This document shows, piece by piece, positions 8,371 through 16,455 of a DNA stretch of 64,000 nt; within the stretch, counting starts at the first letter, position 1; each line of letters opens with the position of its first letter. Source of the stretch: Superficieibacter sp. HKU1 (GTDB lineage Bacteria > Pseudomonadota > Gammaproteobacteria > Enterobacterales > Enterobacteriaceae); the NCBI RefSeq assembly GCF_029319185.1, contig NZ_CP119754.1:62001-126000 (forward strand), given 5' to 3'. The notes beneath the pieces are model-generated. The model saw nothing but the letters and a program-made list of their open reading frames with translations. It was not told the origin of the DNA and ran no database searches. The position numbers were made by a program, and so were the translations under genes.

Positions 8371-10356
8371 ATGACAATATCTCGCGTTAATTTACTTGCC
8401 GCAGCGGTCTCACTCGCCACATTCTCAGCCAGCGTCTATTCTGCCGATCAGGATACGATGGTGGTCAGTGCCACCGGCTTTGAACAAAAAATCCAGAATG
8501 CGCCCGCGTCTATTTCGGTGATCTCTAAAGCGCAAATAGAAGATAAAGCGTATCGCGATGTTACCGACGCGCTAAAAGACGTACCCGGCGTCGTGGTAAC
8601 CGGTGGTGCCAGCAGCAGCGATATTAGCATTCGCGGTATGTCTTCCCAGTACACCTTATTCCTTGTCAACGGTAAACGTATTAGCACCCGCGGTACGCGC
8701 CCGAACAGCGATAATTCCGGCATCGAACAAGGCTGGCTTCCGCCGCTGGAATCCATCGAACGTATCGAGGTTATTCGCGGGCCGATGTCATCGTTATATG
8801 GTTCTGATGCGATGGGCGGCGTGATTAACGTGATTACCAAAAAGGTTTCTAATAACCTTGGCTGGACCGGATCTCTGCACGGTGATGCAACGTTCCAGGA
8901 AGATAATAATTCAGGCGATCTCTTCCAGACCGACGCCTATGCTTCCGGCCCGATTATCGACGGCCTGCTGGGGGCAAAAATTACCGGCCTGCTGTCGCGC
9001 CGCGCCGAAGACCAGATCGTTAACGGCTACAACGAGCAAAAATTACGTAACGGCGGCGTAACGCTGAACTTCACGCCGGATGAGAAAAACGACTTTGACC
9101 TCGACGTCGCGCGCGAATTGCAGGACCGTAATAGCACGCCGGGCAAGTCGCAGGCTGCGGAAACCTGCCGCGGCAACACCTGCACGCCTAACAGCCCGAG
9201 CAATAGCCGCTATGAGCACACAACCTATGCGTTAACCCACAACGGCTATTACGACGACTTCAACACCACCAGCTATCTCCAGCAGGAAAAATCGACCAAC
9301 CCCGGCCGCGAAATGAAGTCGTATAACACCACGTTTAACAACCAGAACCAGATTTTCCTCGGCGACCACACCCTGACGGTGGGCGGCCAGTATCGCTATG
9401 AAAAACTGAACGATAACGGCAACCAGCTGGAAGCGGCGGACGGTCTGAATAAACTGACCCGCTGGAGCTGGGCGCTATTTACTGAAGATGAGTGGGCGAT
9501 GACCGACAGCTTTACCCTGACCGGCGGCCTGCGCATGGACAAGGACGAAAACTACGGCACCAACTGGACCCCGCGCGGCTACGGCGTCTGGCATCTTGCC
9601 GAACAGTGGACCCTGAAAGGCGGCGTCTCTGCGGGCTATCGCGCGCCGGATCTGCGCCAGTCTTCAGCCAGCTGGGGCCAGGTGACCGGCGGCGGACGGC
9701 TCGACGGCATCATCGTCGGCAACCCGGACCTCAAACCGGAAAAAAGCCTGAGCGAAGAGATCGCGCTGCTGTGGGATAACAACGACAATCTCAACGCGGG
9801 CATCACCCTGTTCAACACCGATTTTAAAGACAAGATCACCGAAGTTCGCCGCTGTAACAGCAGTGCCGATCCGGCCTGTACCATTGGTAACCATAGCTAC
9901 GACTTCGTCAGCGATCGCGTCAACGTCGATAAGGCAAATATGCGCGGTGTGGAATCCAGCTTCGGCTGGGAAATCGTGCGCGACCTTAACCTGACGGCGA
10001 ACTATACCTATACCGAGTCCGAGCAGAAAAGCGGCCAGTTCTCCGGCCAGCCGCTGAACAAAATGCCGAAACACATGTTCAACACTACGCTGGACTGGCA
10101 GGCCACGCAGGATGTCGGCTTCTGGAGCCGTCTGAACCTGCGCGGCAAAACCTCGGAGTACCTGAGCCGGACGTCAATGGCGCAGGGCACGCCGTCCTAT
10201 ACGCAAATCGACCTTGGTCTGCGTTACAACGCCAACAAAAACCTGCTGGTCTCCGCCGGGGTGTATAACGCGCTGGATAAGCAGATTGACTATGACACAT
10301 ATGATACGGTGCTCGATGGTCGGCGTTATACGGTAGGGCTGACGTATAACTTCTGA
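8371..10356 (+). CDS. TonB-dependent siderophore receptor (CirA/IreA-like)
   Basis: 661 residues. A signal peptide ends near ASVYSA, and a TonB-box-like DTMVVSAT follows. Next come a plug domain with IRGMSSQYTLFLVNGKR and IERIEVIRGPMSSLYGSDAMGGVINV, and a 22-strand barrel ending in RRYTVGLTYNF with a terminal Phe. It takes up ferric catecholate-type siderophores across the outer membrane. The plug resembles CirA strongly, but the leader and loops differ, so it is a paralogue or separate family member; the ligand is unknown. The ATG at 8371 is preferred over 8365 because AAGGA is six bases away. Confidence 0.9.
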   Translation: MTISRVNLLAAAVSLATFSASVYSADQDTMVVSATGFEQKIQNAPASISVISKAQIEDKAYRDVTDALKDVPGVVVTGGASSSDISIRGMSSQYTLFLVNGKRISTRGTRPNSDNSGIEQGWLPPLESIERIEVIRGPMSSLYGSDAMGGVINVITKKVSNNLGWTGSLHGDATFQEDNNSGDLFQTDAYASGPIIDGLLGAKITGLLSRRAEDQIVNGYNEQKLRNGGVTLNFTPDEKNDFDLDVARELQDRNSTPGKSQAAETCRGNTCTPNSPSNSRYEHTTYALTHNGYYDDFNTTSYLQQEKSTNPGREMKSYNTTFNNQNQIFLGDHTLTVGGQYRYEKLNDNGNQLEAADGLNKLTRWSWALFTEDEWAMTDSFTLTGGLRMDKDENYGTNWTPRGYGVWHLAEQWTLKGGVSAGYRAPDLRQSSASWGQVTGGGRLDGIIVGNPDLKPEKSLSEEIALLWDNNDNLNAGITLFNTDFKDKITEVRRCNSSADPACTIGNHSYDFVSDRVNVDKANMRGVESSFGWEIVRDLNLTANYTYTESEQKSGQFSGQPLNKMPKHMFNTTLDWQATQDVGFWSRLNLRGKTSEYLSRTSMAQGTPSYTQIDLGLRYNANKNLLVSAGVYNALDKQIDYDTYDTVLDGRRYTVGLTYNF

Positions 10357-10400
10357 CGAGGTGAAAGGCGGGGGCGATAGCTCCCGCCCTGCGAATCGCC

Positions 10401-11183
10401 TTAATCCGGCCGACGCGGCGGGTTACCAAATTCCTCCGCTCGCCCGTCATTCAGCGCGGTAAACACAGCCGTAAACTTCTGCGCCTGTTCCGCAAAACGC
10501 AGCCTTTTAGCCGCATCCACCACGATTTCCCCACTCTCCGGCGGCTGCGCCAGCAGGGCCATCGTTTGATCGAGATAGTCCTCCAGCGGCATCGCCCGTT
10601 CATCAAAACCCCGCTCCCCCTGAAGCGCGGTTTGGACCCACGGCGGAATAATCTCCAGCACCCTGACAGGCGTATCCTGCAACTGATAGCGCAGCGAAAG
10701 GGTATAAGCATGCAGCGCCGCTTTGGTCGCTGAATAGGTCGGGATCATCGCCTGCGGCACAAACCCTAATGCTGAGGTAACATTGATAATAGCCGCAGAA
10801 GGCTGCGCCAGCAGGTGCGGCATAAACGCCGCGATAAGTCTGACGGGGCCAAGAAAATTGCTGGTAACCTGCTCCTCCGCCCGATCCACCTGACCAAGAT
10901 GCAGATTTTCAACGCGCTGAACGCCGGCATTATTGATGATGATATTCAGCGCCGGATAGTCGCGGATCGTCTGTCGGGCACATTCCACGATCGCCTGCGG
11001 ATCGCCTTGGTCCAGCGTCACTGCGGCCATGCCGGGATTCAGTGCTACCACCTCATCCAGCGCCGCTTTCCTGCGCCCGGCAATAATCACCTTATTCCCT
11101 GCGGCGTGAAGCCTTTCCGCCAGACCGCGCCCGATGCCGGAGCCGCCGCCGGTGATTAAAATCGTATTGTTCTTCAGATTCAT
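10401..11183 (-). CDS. Short-chain dehydrogenase/reductase
   Basis: 260-residue classical SDR: NAD(P)-binding ITGGGSGIGRGLAERL at the N-terminus, NNAG near residue 90, and the catalytic Tyr/Lys in YSATKAALHAY with Ser upstream (NVTSALGF). Similar to DltE/YdfG-like oxidoreductases; the substrate cannot be told. The start at 11183 follows GAGG. It is divergent from the AraC-type regulator 119 bases away, which probably controls it. Confidence 0.85.
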   Translation of the reverse strand: MNLKNNTILITGGGSGIGRGLAERLHAAGNKVIIAGRRKAALDEVVALNPGMAAVTLDQGDPQAIVECARQTIRDYPALNIIINNAGVQRVENLHLGQVDRAEEQVTSNFLGPVRLIAAFMPHLLAQPSAAIINVTSALGFVPQAMIPTYSATKAALHAYTLSLRYQLQDTPVRVLEIIPPWVQTALQGERGFDERAMPLEDYLDQTMALLAQPPESGEIVVDAAKRLRFAEQAQKFTAVFTALNDGRAEEFGNPPRRPD

Positions 11184-11302
11184 GGCTAACCTCATCAGGA
11201 GTTCCGTTGCGCCCGGAGCGGGCCGTGGAAGAAGTATGGTGAAGACAGCCGGGATGATCTATATTCAACCATCCCTAAAATCACACCAATAGTCCCAGCG
11301 CG

Positions 11303-12271
11303 ATGGACGTTATCGAAGATGTACTCGGCAACCTGCACCTGAGAAGCTCGGTCTTTTGCCGCATGGCGCTTGCCGCCGGATGGGGCTTCAGCAAAGATCC
11401 GCTGGCGGGCGTGCCTTTTCATATCGTGATTTCCGGTCAGGCCGTCATTTCCGGCGGGACGGTCGGGGAAACGTATCGCATGGCGCAGGGCGATATCGTC
11501 ATTCTGCCCGGCGGCGATGCCCACGAACTGCTGCATCACGAACACGCTCGCCGCGTGCCGTTCAGCGACGTCCTGAACACTATTGGCGTGCCGCCGTGGC
11601 AGCCCGGTCATCATTTTGAGACGCGCGCCTTTCATTATGGTCAGGAGAGCGATGCCGCCGGAACGGTCATTATTTCCGGCGTCTTTCACTTCGGCGATCG
11701 CAGCTATACGCCGCTGTTATCCGGCCTGCCGAAGGTGCTGCTGTTGCGCCAGGATAATGCCGGCCCTGAACAACACGCCCTTGCGCAAGTTATCTCCCTG
11801 CTTGACCGTGAAATCAGCAGCGACCACACGGGCAGGGGAACGGTATCTGCCCATCTGACCGATATTCTGTTCATCTATGCGTTGCGCGCCTGGCTGGCGA
11901 CCGATGCCCGATCCGGCGCGCCAGGACTGCTGCGGGGGCTGGCCGACCGCTATATCGCCAGCGTCCTTCAGGAAGTGCATCAGCGTCCGGAAGCCCACTG
12001 GTCCCTTGACGCCATGGCCGCCACCGCAGGGCAATCGCGCTCGCGCTTTGCTGAGCATTTTCGCACCGTAATGGGAATGCCGCCGCTGACCTACGTCACG
12101 GACTGGCGGATGCGCCAGGCGGCCCGCCGTCTGCTGATCTCCGGCAGCCGCCTCGCCAGCATCGCAGAACTGGCGGGCTACCGTTCTGAGGCATCATTCA
12201 GCAAGGCGTTTCAGAAATGGGCGGGGTGTACGCCTGCGCGGTTTCGGCGGGAAAGGGGGCAGTCCATCTAA
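11303..12271 (+). CDS. AraC-family regulator with N-terminal cupin
   Basis: 322 residues. A cupin-6-type ligand domain (about 1-190, with LPGGDAHELLHHEH) is followed by two C-terminal AraC HTH motifs (LDAMAATAGQSRSRFAEHF, and SIAELAGYRSEASFSKAFQK followed by WAGCTPARFRR). This architecture commonly sits beside and activates an oxidoreductase gene. It is divergent from the SDR gene. No good ribosome site precedes the ATG, so an internal start is possible. Confidence 0.85.
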   Translation: MDVIEDVLGNLHLRSSVFCRMALAAGWGFSKDPLAGVPFHIVISGQAVISGGTVGETYRMAQGDIVILPGGDAHELLHHEHARRVPFSDVLNTIGVPPWQPGHHFETRAFHYGQESDAAGTVIISGVFHFGDRSYTPLLSGLPKVLLLRQDNAGPEQHALAQVISLLDREISSDHTGRGTVSAHLTDILFIYALRAWLATDARSGAPGLLRGLADRYIASVLQEVHQRPEAHWSLDAMAATAGQSRSRFAEHFRTVMGMPPLTYVTDWRMRQAARRLLISGSRLASIAELAGYRSEASFSKAFQKWAGCTPARFRRERGQSI

Positions 12272-12312
12272 ACGCCAGAACCTGAAAATTCAACCGGAGA
12301 GGACATCGCCGG

Positions 12313-12669
12313 TTAGCCGTTTTTACCCTGTCGCAACGTTTCCATTAATCGCGCCCGCCGACATTCCAGGTCACTAATCTGCCGTTCGATCTCCGCCAGC
12401 CGTTTATGCTGAATAGCCTGGGTTTCCGGGCAAAACGCCGCGCCTTCAATTAACCGCATACAGTCAGGAAAACTGCGGATTTCCGCGATGCTGAACCCGG
12501 TGCCGATCAGCCGCTGGATCTGCCGCACCTGCGCAATGGCCTCGTGCGGAAAATAGCGGTAGCCGTTACAGGCGCGGGTCGATGTCAGCAGACCGTGGCT
12601 ATCGTAATGCCGAATCGAACGCACGCTGACGCCCGTCTTTGTTGCCAGCTCGCCAATGGTTAACTGCAT
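12313..12669 (-). CDS. MerR-family transcriptional regulator
   Basis: 118 residues. It begins with the MerR winged-helix (LTIGELATKTGVSVRSIRHYD), followed by the RYFPHEAIAQVRQI segment and a C-terminal dimerisation coiled coil. Two cysteines (DCMRLI and AAFCPE) could be sensor residues. The start at 12669 removes a 5' extension that would read through the operator. It is divergent from the hydrolase and likely represses and activates it through the palindrome at 12698-12713. Confidence 0.88.
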   Translation of the reverse strand: MQLTIGELATKTGVSVRSIRHYDSHGLLTSTRACNGYRYFPHEAIAQVRQIQRLIGTGFSIAEIRSFPDCMRLIEGAAFCPETQAIQHKRLAEIERQISDLECRRARLMETLRQGKNG

Positions 12670-12691
12670 AACCCACCTCTGTGAATGCCGC

Positions 12692-12723
12692 TTGACTCTG
12701 ACATTAATGTCAGGGTTCAGCAT
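12692..12723 (+). promoter_or_regulatory. MerR-type promoter/operator between merR-like gene and hydrolase
   Basis: TTGACT (-35, 12692-12697) is followed by a perfect 16-base palindrome CTGACATTAATGTCAG (12698-12713) and a weak -10 (CAGCAT, 12718-12723). The 20-base spacer with a dyad inside it is the signature of MerR-activated promoters. It reads toward the hydrolase gene. Confidence 0.75.
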
Positions 12724-12754
12724 AGCGCGGGATCACTTACCAGAGGAGCTTTTT

Positions 12755-13642
12755 ATGTGGTTATTCATTTTTCGTCGCACGGTCGTTCCGCTGTTCCTGC
12801 TGCTGTTTTCTGCGGCGCTGTTTGCGCAGGTAAAAAACTATACGGTTACCGCGCCTGACGGCGTCACGCTGGCCGTCCAGGAGAGCGGCAACCCGAACGG
12901 CAGGCCGGTGATTTTTATTCATGGTCTGCTGGGCAGTCACCTGAACTGGGAAAAACAGACCGAAGACGTACAACTGCAACGCTACCGGCTGATTACTTTT
13001 GATCTGCGTGGTCACGGACTCTCCGGTAAGCCGCAGCAGGAAAGCGCTTATCGCGACGGCAGGCGCTGGGGCGATGATCTGGCGGCGGTTATTGAGGGCA
13101 GTCATGCTGATAAGCCGCTATTGGTTGGCTGGTCACTGGGAGGCGTGGTGATCACGCGTTATCTGGACGCTTATGGCGATGCCCGCATCAGCGGCGCGAT
13201 CTACGTCGACGGCGTGGTGGAACTTGTTCCTGAGCAAATAACAGCGCATCCGGAGGTTTACCGTGACATGACCGCCAGTGATTTAAAAACCCACCTTGAT
13301 GGTGAGCGCGCCTTCCTGCGGCTCTGTTTCTATCAACAGCCGGACAATGAGACATTCGGGCGGCTGCTGGCAAATGCCGCTCTTGCCGCATGGCCGATGC
13401 AGCGCGCCGTGCCGTCGATAAGCGTTTCTCTTGAAAAATCACTCAGGCCTGCCCGCGTGCCTTTACTGTTTATTTACGGCAGGCATGACGCGCTGGTCAA
13501 TCCGCAGACCTCGCTGGCGCGGGCGAAGGACGTGAATCCGCGTATTCAGTCAGTGATTTTTGATGACTCCGGCCATGCGCCGTTTATGGAAGAAAGCGAA
13601 CGTTTTAACCGCGAGCTGAAGGGGTTTATTGAGAGGCTGTAG
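12755..13642 (+). CDS. Alpha/beta hydrolase
   Basis: 295 residues. An N-terminal hydrophobic leader (FLLLFSAALFAQ) suggests export or membrane anchoring. The core has the oxyanion motif FIHGLLGS, the nucleophile elbow GWSLGGV with the catalytic Ser, and a late Asp/His pair (GRHDALVNP and DSGHAPFMEE). Typical of the non-haem haloperoxidase/esterase group; the substrate is unknown. ATG at 12755 follows GAGGAGC. Likely controlled by the divergent MerR-type regulator. Confidence 0.85.
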   Translation: MWLFIFRRTVVPLFLLLFSAALFAQVKNYTVTAPDGVTLAVQESGNPNGRPVIFIHGLLGSHLNWEKQTEDVQLQRYRLITFDLRGHGLSGKPQQESAYRDGRRWGDDLAAVIEGSHADKPLLVGWSLGGVVITRYLDAYGDARISGAIYVDGVVELVPEQITAHPEVYRDMTASDLKTHLDGERAFLRLCFYQQPDNETFGRLLANAALAAWPMQRAVPSISVSLEKSLRPARVPLLFIYGRHDALVNPQTSLARAKDVNPRIQSVIFDDSGHAPFMEESERFNRELKGFIERL

Positions 13643-13678
13643 GGAGTGTTTAACTGGCGGTGTCGCCGGGGAGTATCA

Positions 13679-13707
13679 GCAGTTGTTCGGTAAAACCGAA
13701 CAACTGC
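13679..13707. terminator. Strong inverted repeat between hydrolase and symE copy 1
   Basis: GCAGTTGTTCGGT, AAA, ACCGAACAACTGC: a perfect 13-base stem with a three-base loop, followed by GTTTTA. It sits between convergent genes and probably terminates both. It also marks the left edge of the accessory block. Confidence 0.7.
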
Positions 13708-13736
13708 GTTTTACGCTGGTGGCCTTAAAGGCGGTT

Positions 13737-14042
13737 TTAGCCAACCGGGCTAGTTTCAGCGGGCAGAAGCATTTTTCTCAGATCGTTCAGCGTTTGTTTG
13801 GTCTGCCCCAGCTCTTTCGTCAGGCTTTCTTCTTTATCCGACAAAGCTACCAGCACGAGACAACCGGACATCACCTTAAGCGTGTAGTGGTTGCCGGTCT
13901 CAAAGCCCGCCTCGCGCAGCCATTTGCCGGAAAGCGTAATGCTGGGTGTGCTGGTATCAAGACATTTTGGACGATAGCCCACAATAAACGTGCGCTCGGG
14001 TTTGGTTGCGGGAAGGTCTGAGGTAGAATGCGGGTCAGCCAT
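13737..14042 (-). CDS. SymE-family toxin-like protein, copy 1
   Basis: 101 residues with the SymE/AbrB-fold core TSTPSITLSGKWLREAGFETG and VMSGCLVLV. E. coli SymE is an SOS-induced RNA-associated protein held down by the antisense RNA SymR. After the core comes a C-terminal helical tail (ESLTKELGQTKQTLNDL) not in E. coli SymE. Starts at ATG 14042 after GGAG; an in-frame TTG lies six bases upstream. It is nearly identical over the first ~75 residues to the copy at 15655-15942 and is divergent from a ribbon-helix-helix gene. I could not confirm an antisense RNA. Confidence 0.8.
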   Translation of the reverse strand: MADPHSTSDLPATKPERTFIVGYRPKCLDTSTPSITLSGKWLREAGFETGNHYTLKVMSGCLVLVALSDKEESLTKELGQTKQTLNDLRKMLLPAETSPVG

Positions 14043-14125
14043 AATCAACTCCTTGATAGTTGGTGAGGTTAGACGCTCCGGTTGTGTTGCTGCACATCGG
14101 AGCGTTGTTAATAGAGGAGGTTTTT

Positions 14126-14170
14126 AGGTGGCCTCCTATATAGTCAGAATAAGTGGATAGGTGGCCCCAT
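14126..14170 (+). promoter_or_regulatory. Paired operator boxes of RHH gene 1
   Basis: AGGTGGCCTCCT at 14126-14137 and AGGTGGCCCCAT at 14159-14170, 33 bases apart; the second box overlaps the ATG of the RHH gene. TATAGT (14139-14144) between them could be a -10. The same layout with a different box sequence precedes RHH gene 2 (16035-16081), suggesting autoregulation by each RHH protein. Confidence 0.5.
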
Positions 14171-14360
14171 GTCAATCATATCGCGTGAAAAAAAACCAAA
14201 AGGTGGGGGGCAATCACCACAGTTTAAGATGCGCATTGATCCGGCATTGAAAGAACAGCTTGATGCTGTGGCGGCTGAGGAGGGGGTGAGCCTCGCCAGT
14301 TGGTTGAAGGAGTTGGCGAGGGAGGCATTACGTAAGAAGAAGATTGAGCCGAAGGGATAG
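14169..14360 (+). CDS. Ribbon-helix-helix (Arc/HicB-antitoxin-like) protein 1
   Basis: 63 residues. A basic N-terminus is followed by the RHH pattern PQFKMRIDPALKEQLDAVA, then a turn (EGVSLASW) and a second helix (LKELAREALRKK). Such proteins are DNA-binding repressors, often antitoxins. It is divergent from symE copy 1 across a 126-base region. The start codon lies inside a candidate operator box. Confidence 0.7.
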   Translation: MSIISREKKPKGGGQSPQFKMRIDPALKEQLDAVAAEEGVSLASWLKELAREALRKKKIEPKG

Positions 14361-14390
14361 CTTGCGTTTATCTCTATCAAGTAGCCAGCG

Positions 14391-15428
14391 TTAGCTTTTC
14401 TTTTCTTTGTCCCACTGTAGCAAAGCAGCAATATCTTTCTCACCTTCAGCTTCTTTTAAGCGCCGCCGTTGTTCGGCAAAATTAACATATTGCGCCTGCG
14501 CTTTTTCATCTGCCATTTTCTTACTGACCGTCCCCGCGCCTTGCAGAACCTCGCGGTCGTTAAATTGCAGGAACTGATCCAACTTAACCTGCCAGTCACG
14601 CAGAAAGACCTGCTGACGGCGACGAGCCTGATCTTCGGCAAAATCCAGCCACATGTTAACCACGCGGTTAAGCTCGCTAACTTCATCCTGATTAAGGTAG
14701 TTTTTTGCCACCGTCACGTCACACTTCCGTACCTCTTCACCTTTATAGCTGGTTAAGCCCATATGTGGTTTGCTGGCATCAGCACGTTTGTGGATGAGTT
14801 CCGCAGCGGTATGACCGGTACAGGCGAAATGCAGCTTGTTCTGGATGGTTTGAAAAAACTGTGTGGTTTCTTTTAGCGATGGCTGATAGTCGGCGGCTAA
14901 GGCAAAGATTTCTCTTACTCTCAGATAAACCCGGCGCTCACTGGCACGAATATCGCGGATGCGCTCCAGCATCTCGTCGAAATAGTCAGGCACGGCCGAT
15001 GAACCCACAGGCGGATTTTTCAGCCGCTCATCGTCCATCACAAAACCTTTGATCAGATATTCCTGGAGGGTCTGGGTTGCCCACTGACGGAACTGAGTGC
15101 CTCGCTGGGAGCGGACGCGATAGCCAACGGCGAGTATAACGGGCAGGCTGTAATGAAGCCTGTTGCGGCTTACCTGACGATGGCCTTCCATTTGAACCTG
15201 TAAGTAAGACTTACAGGTTGCGTTTTGTTCAAGTTCGCCTTCTTCGTAGATCGCTTTAATGTGTTGCGTAACCGCCTGGGGGGTGATCTGATACAGGCTG
15301 GCAATGGTTGCCTGAGATAGCCACAGCGTCTCTTGCTCAAAGCGACATTCAACGCGCACTTCGCCGTCATCACTGGCAAACAGAATAAATTCACCTGCCG
15401 GGGACTGGGATAAGTGTTTTTCTGTCAT
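14391..15428 (-). CDS. rhuM: RhuM family protein
   Basis: 345 residues of the RhuM (virulence RhuM, PF13310-type) family. The N-terminal part has a HTH-like segment LSQATIASLYQITPQAVTQH, the middle has NRLHYSLPVILAVGYRVRS, and the C-terminal half is helical and charged. In Salmonella rhuM lies in SPI-3 at selC, so its presence near selC fits recurrent insertions at this site. The molecular function is unknown. It lies between the two SymE/RHH modules and faces left. Confidence 0.85.
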   Translation of the reverse strand: MTEKHLSQSPAGEFILFASDDGEVRVECRFEQETLWLSQATIASLYQITPQAVTQHIKAIYEEGELEQNATCKSYLQVQMEGHRQVSRNRLHYSLPVILAVGYRVRSQRGTQFRQWATQTLQEYLIKGFVMDDERLKNPPVGSSAVPDYFDEMLERIRDIRASERRVYLRVREIFALAADYQPSLKETTQFFQTIQNKLHFACTGHTAAELIHKRADASKPHMGLTSYKGEEVRKCDVTVAKNYLNQDEVSELNRVVNMWLDFAEDQARRRQQVFLRDWQVKLDQFLQFNDREVLQGAGTVSKKMADEKAQAQYVNFAEQRRRLKEAEGEKDIAALLQWDKEKKS

Positions 15429-15654
15429 GCCGCCTCCATTTCATCTTACTCACGACGCTGTAGTTCACTTATTATGCCAGAGATTGAGGGTTAAGCTCAG
15501 GCATCTGACTGGGTGACGATGCAGTAATTTATCACTGCCATGTTGACGTGTTCGGCTTTCCACTTTTCCGATGCAGGAAGGGCGGCTGATGATAACCGTC
15601 TCATCCGTTCCGGTAAGGCCGGTCTGGCAAGAGTGCCTCCGGCCTGAGTAAAAC

Positions 15655-15942
15655 TTAAGCGCCTTGCAGCATCCCTTTCATCTCCTCAAGCGTATGCTTA
15701 GTCTCCGCCAGTTCCTTAGTGAGCGTTTCTTCTCTGTCCGTCAAACCGACCAGCACGAGGCAGCCGGGCATCACCTTCAGCGTATAGTGGTTGCCGGTCT
15801 CAAAGCCTGCCTCGCGCAGCCATTTGCCGGACAACGTGATGCTCGGCGTGCTGGTATCAAGACATTTTGGACGATAGCCCACAATAAAAGTGCGCTCGGG
15901 TTTGGTTGCGGGGAGGTCTGAGGTAGAATGCGGGTCAGCCAT
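15655..15942 (-). CDS. SymE-family toxin-like protein, copy 2
   Basis: 95 residues. It matches copy 1 almost exactly through the SymE core (one Ser/Pro change in VM(S/P)GCLVLV), then diverges in the helical tail and ends ...KGMLQGA. The ~30 bases upstream of both copies, including GGAG, are also nearly identical, while the DNA beyond differs. The duplication therefore covers the coding region and leader only. It is divergent from RHH gene 2. Confidence 0.8.
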   Translation of the reverse strand: MADPHSTSDLPATKPERTFIVGYRPKCLDTSTPSITLSGKWLREAGFETGNHYTLKVMPGCLVLVGLTDREETLTKELAETKHTLEEMKGMLQGA

Positions 15943-16034
15943 AATCAACTCCTTGATAGTTGGTGAAGGTTAGCTCTCGTCCGGTACTGCGAATACTGGA
16001 TGAGGGCGTTTATAAATCAGGCCACGTTATGTTA

Positions 16035-16081
16035 AGGTACGTACCTGAATAGAGTTATCTTCCGCTTGTAGGTACGTGCAT
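16035..16081 (+). promoter_or_regulatory. Paired operator boxes of RHH gene 2
   Basis: AGGTACGTACCT (perfect palindrome, 16035-16046) and AGGTACGTGCAT (16070-16081), 35 bases apart, the second overlapping the ATG at 16080. It has the same geometry as the boxes before RHH gene 1 but a different core (TACGTA versus TGGCCT), as expected for paralogous repressors with separated specificity. Confidence 0.5.
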
Positions 16082-16268
16082 GTCAACCGCTAAACGTGAT
16101 CCAAACCAGTCCAAATCCGGAAAAGCGCCGACTTTTCAAATTCGCATAACACCGGAACTAAAAGCTCAGTTTGAAGCTGCGGCAAAGGCGGAAGGGATGA
16201 GTCTGGGGAACTGGCTCAAAAGCCTGGGAAGGAAAGAGTTAGAGAGATTAGGCTATAGTGCTGAATGA
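16080..16268 (+). CDS. Ribbon-helix-helix (Arc/HicB-antitoxin-like) protein 2
   Basis: 62 residues. A basic N-terminus is followed by PTFQIRITPELKAQFEAAA, EGMSLGNW and a second helix, an RHH DNA-binding fold. It is clearly related to the protein at 14169-14360 but much more diverged than the two adjacent SymE copies are. It is divergent from symE copy 2. Likely a repressor/antitoxin-type protein; its partner is unproven. Confidence 0.7.
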   Translation: MSTAKRDPNQSKSGKAPTFQIRITPELKAQFEAAAKAEGMSLGNWLKSLGRKELERLGYSAE

Positions 16269-16455
16269 AATCGGTTAATTATATGTATTAGTTCAGACTC
16301 GAGCGGACAGACTATTGTTGATAAAACACAACTAAATCTGTCAGTCTGCTTTGAGCGAGGAGCAGACGTTACCATTTTCTTATTGAGATCAAATTTGCTC
16401 AACACGCCGACAAATGAGATATGTTGAGCAATTAAGTATTTATTAAATACATTGA

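Noticed and set aside
8371..10356. Naming the receptor CirA outright
   Set aside because: Plug motifs match CirA, but the leader and extracellular loops differ and the genomic place is not that of cirA.
13737..14042. SymR-like antisense RNA and LexA box at symE copies
   Set aside because: No CTGT-N8-ACAG site or clear antisense promoter could be picked out by eye.
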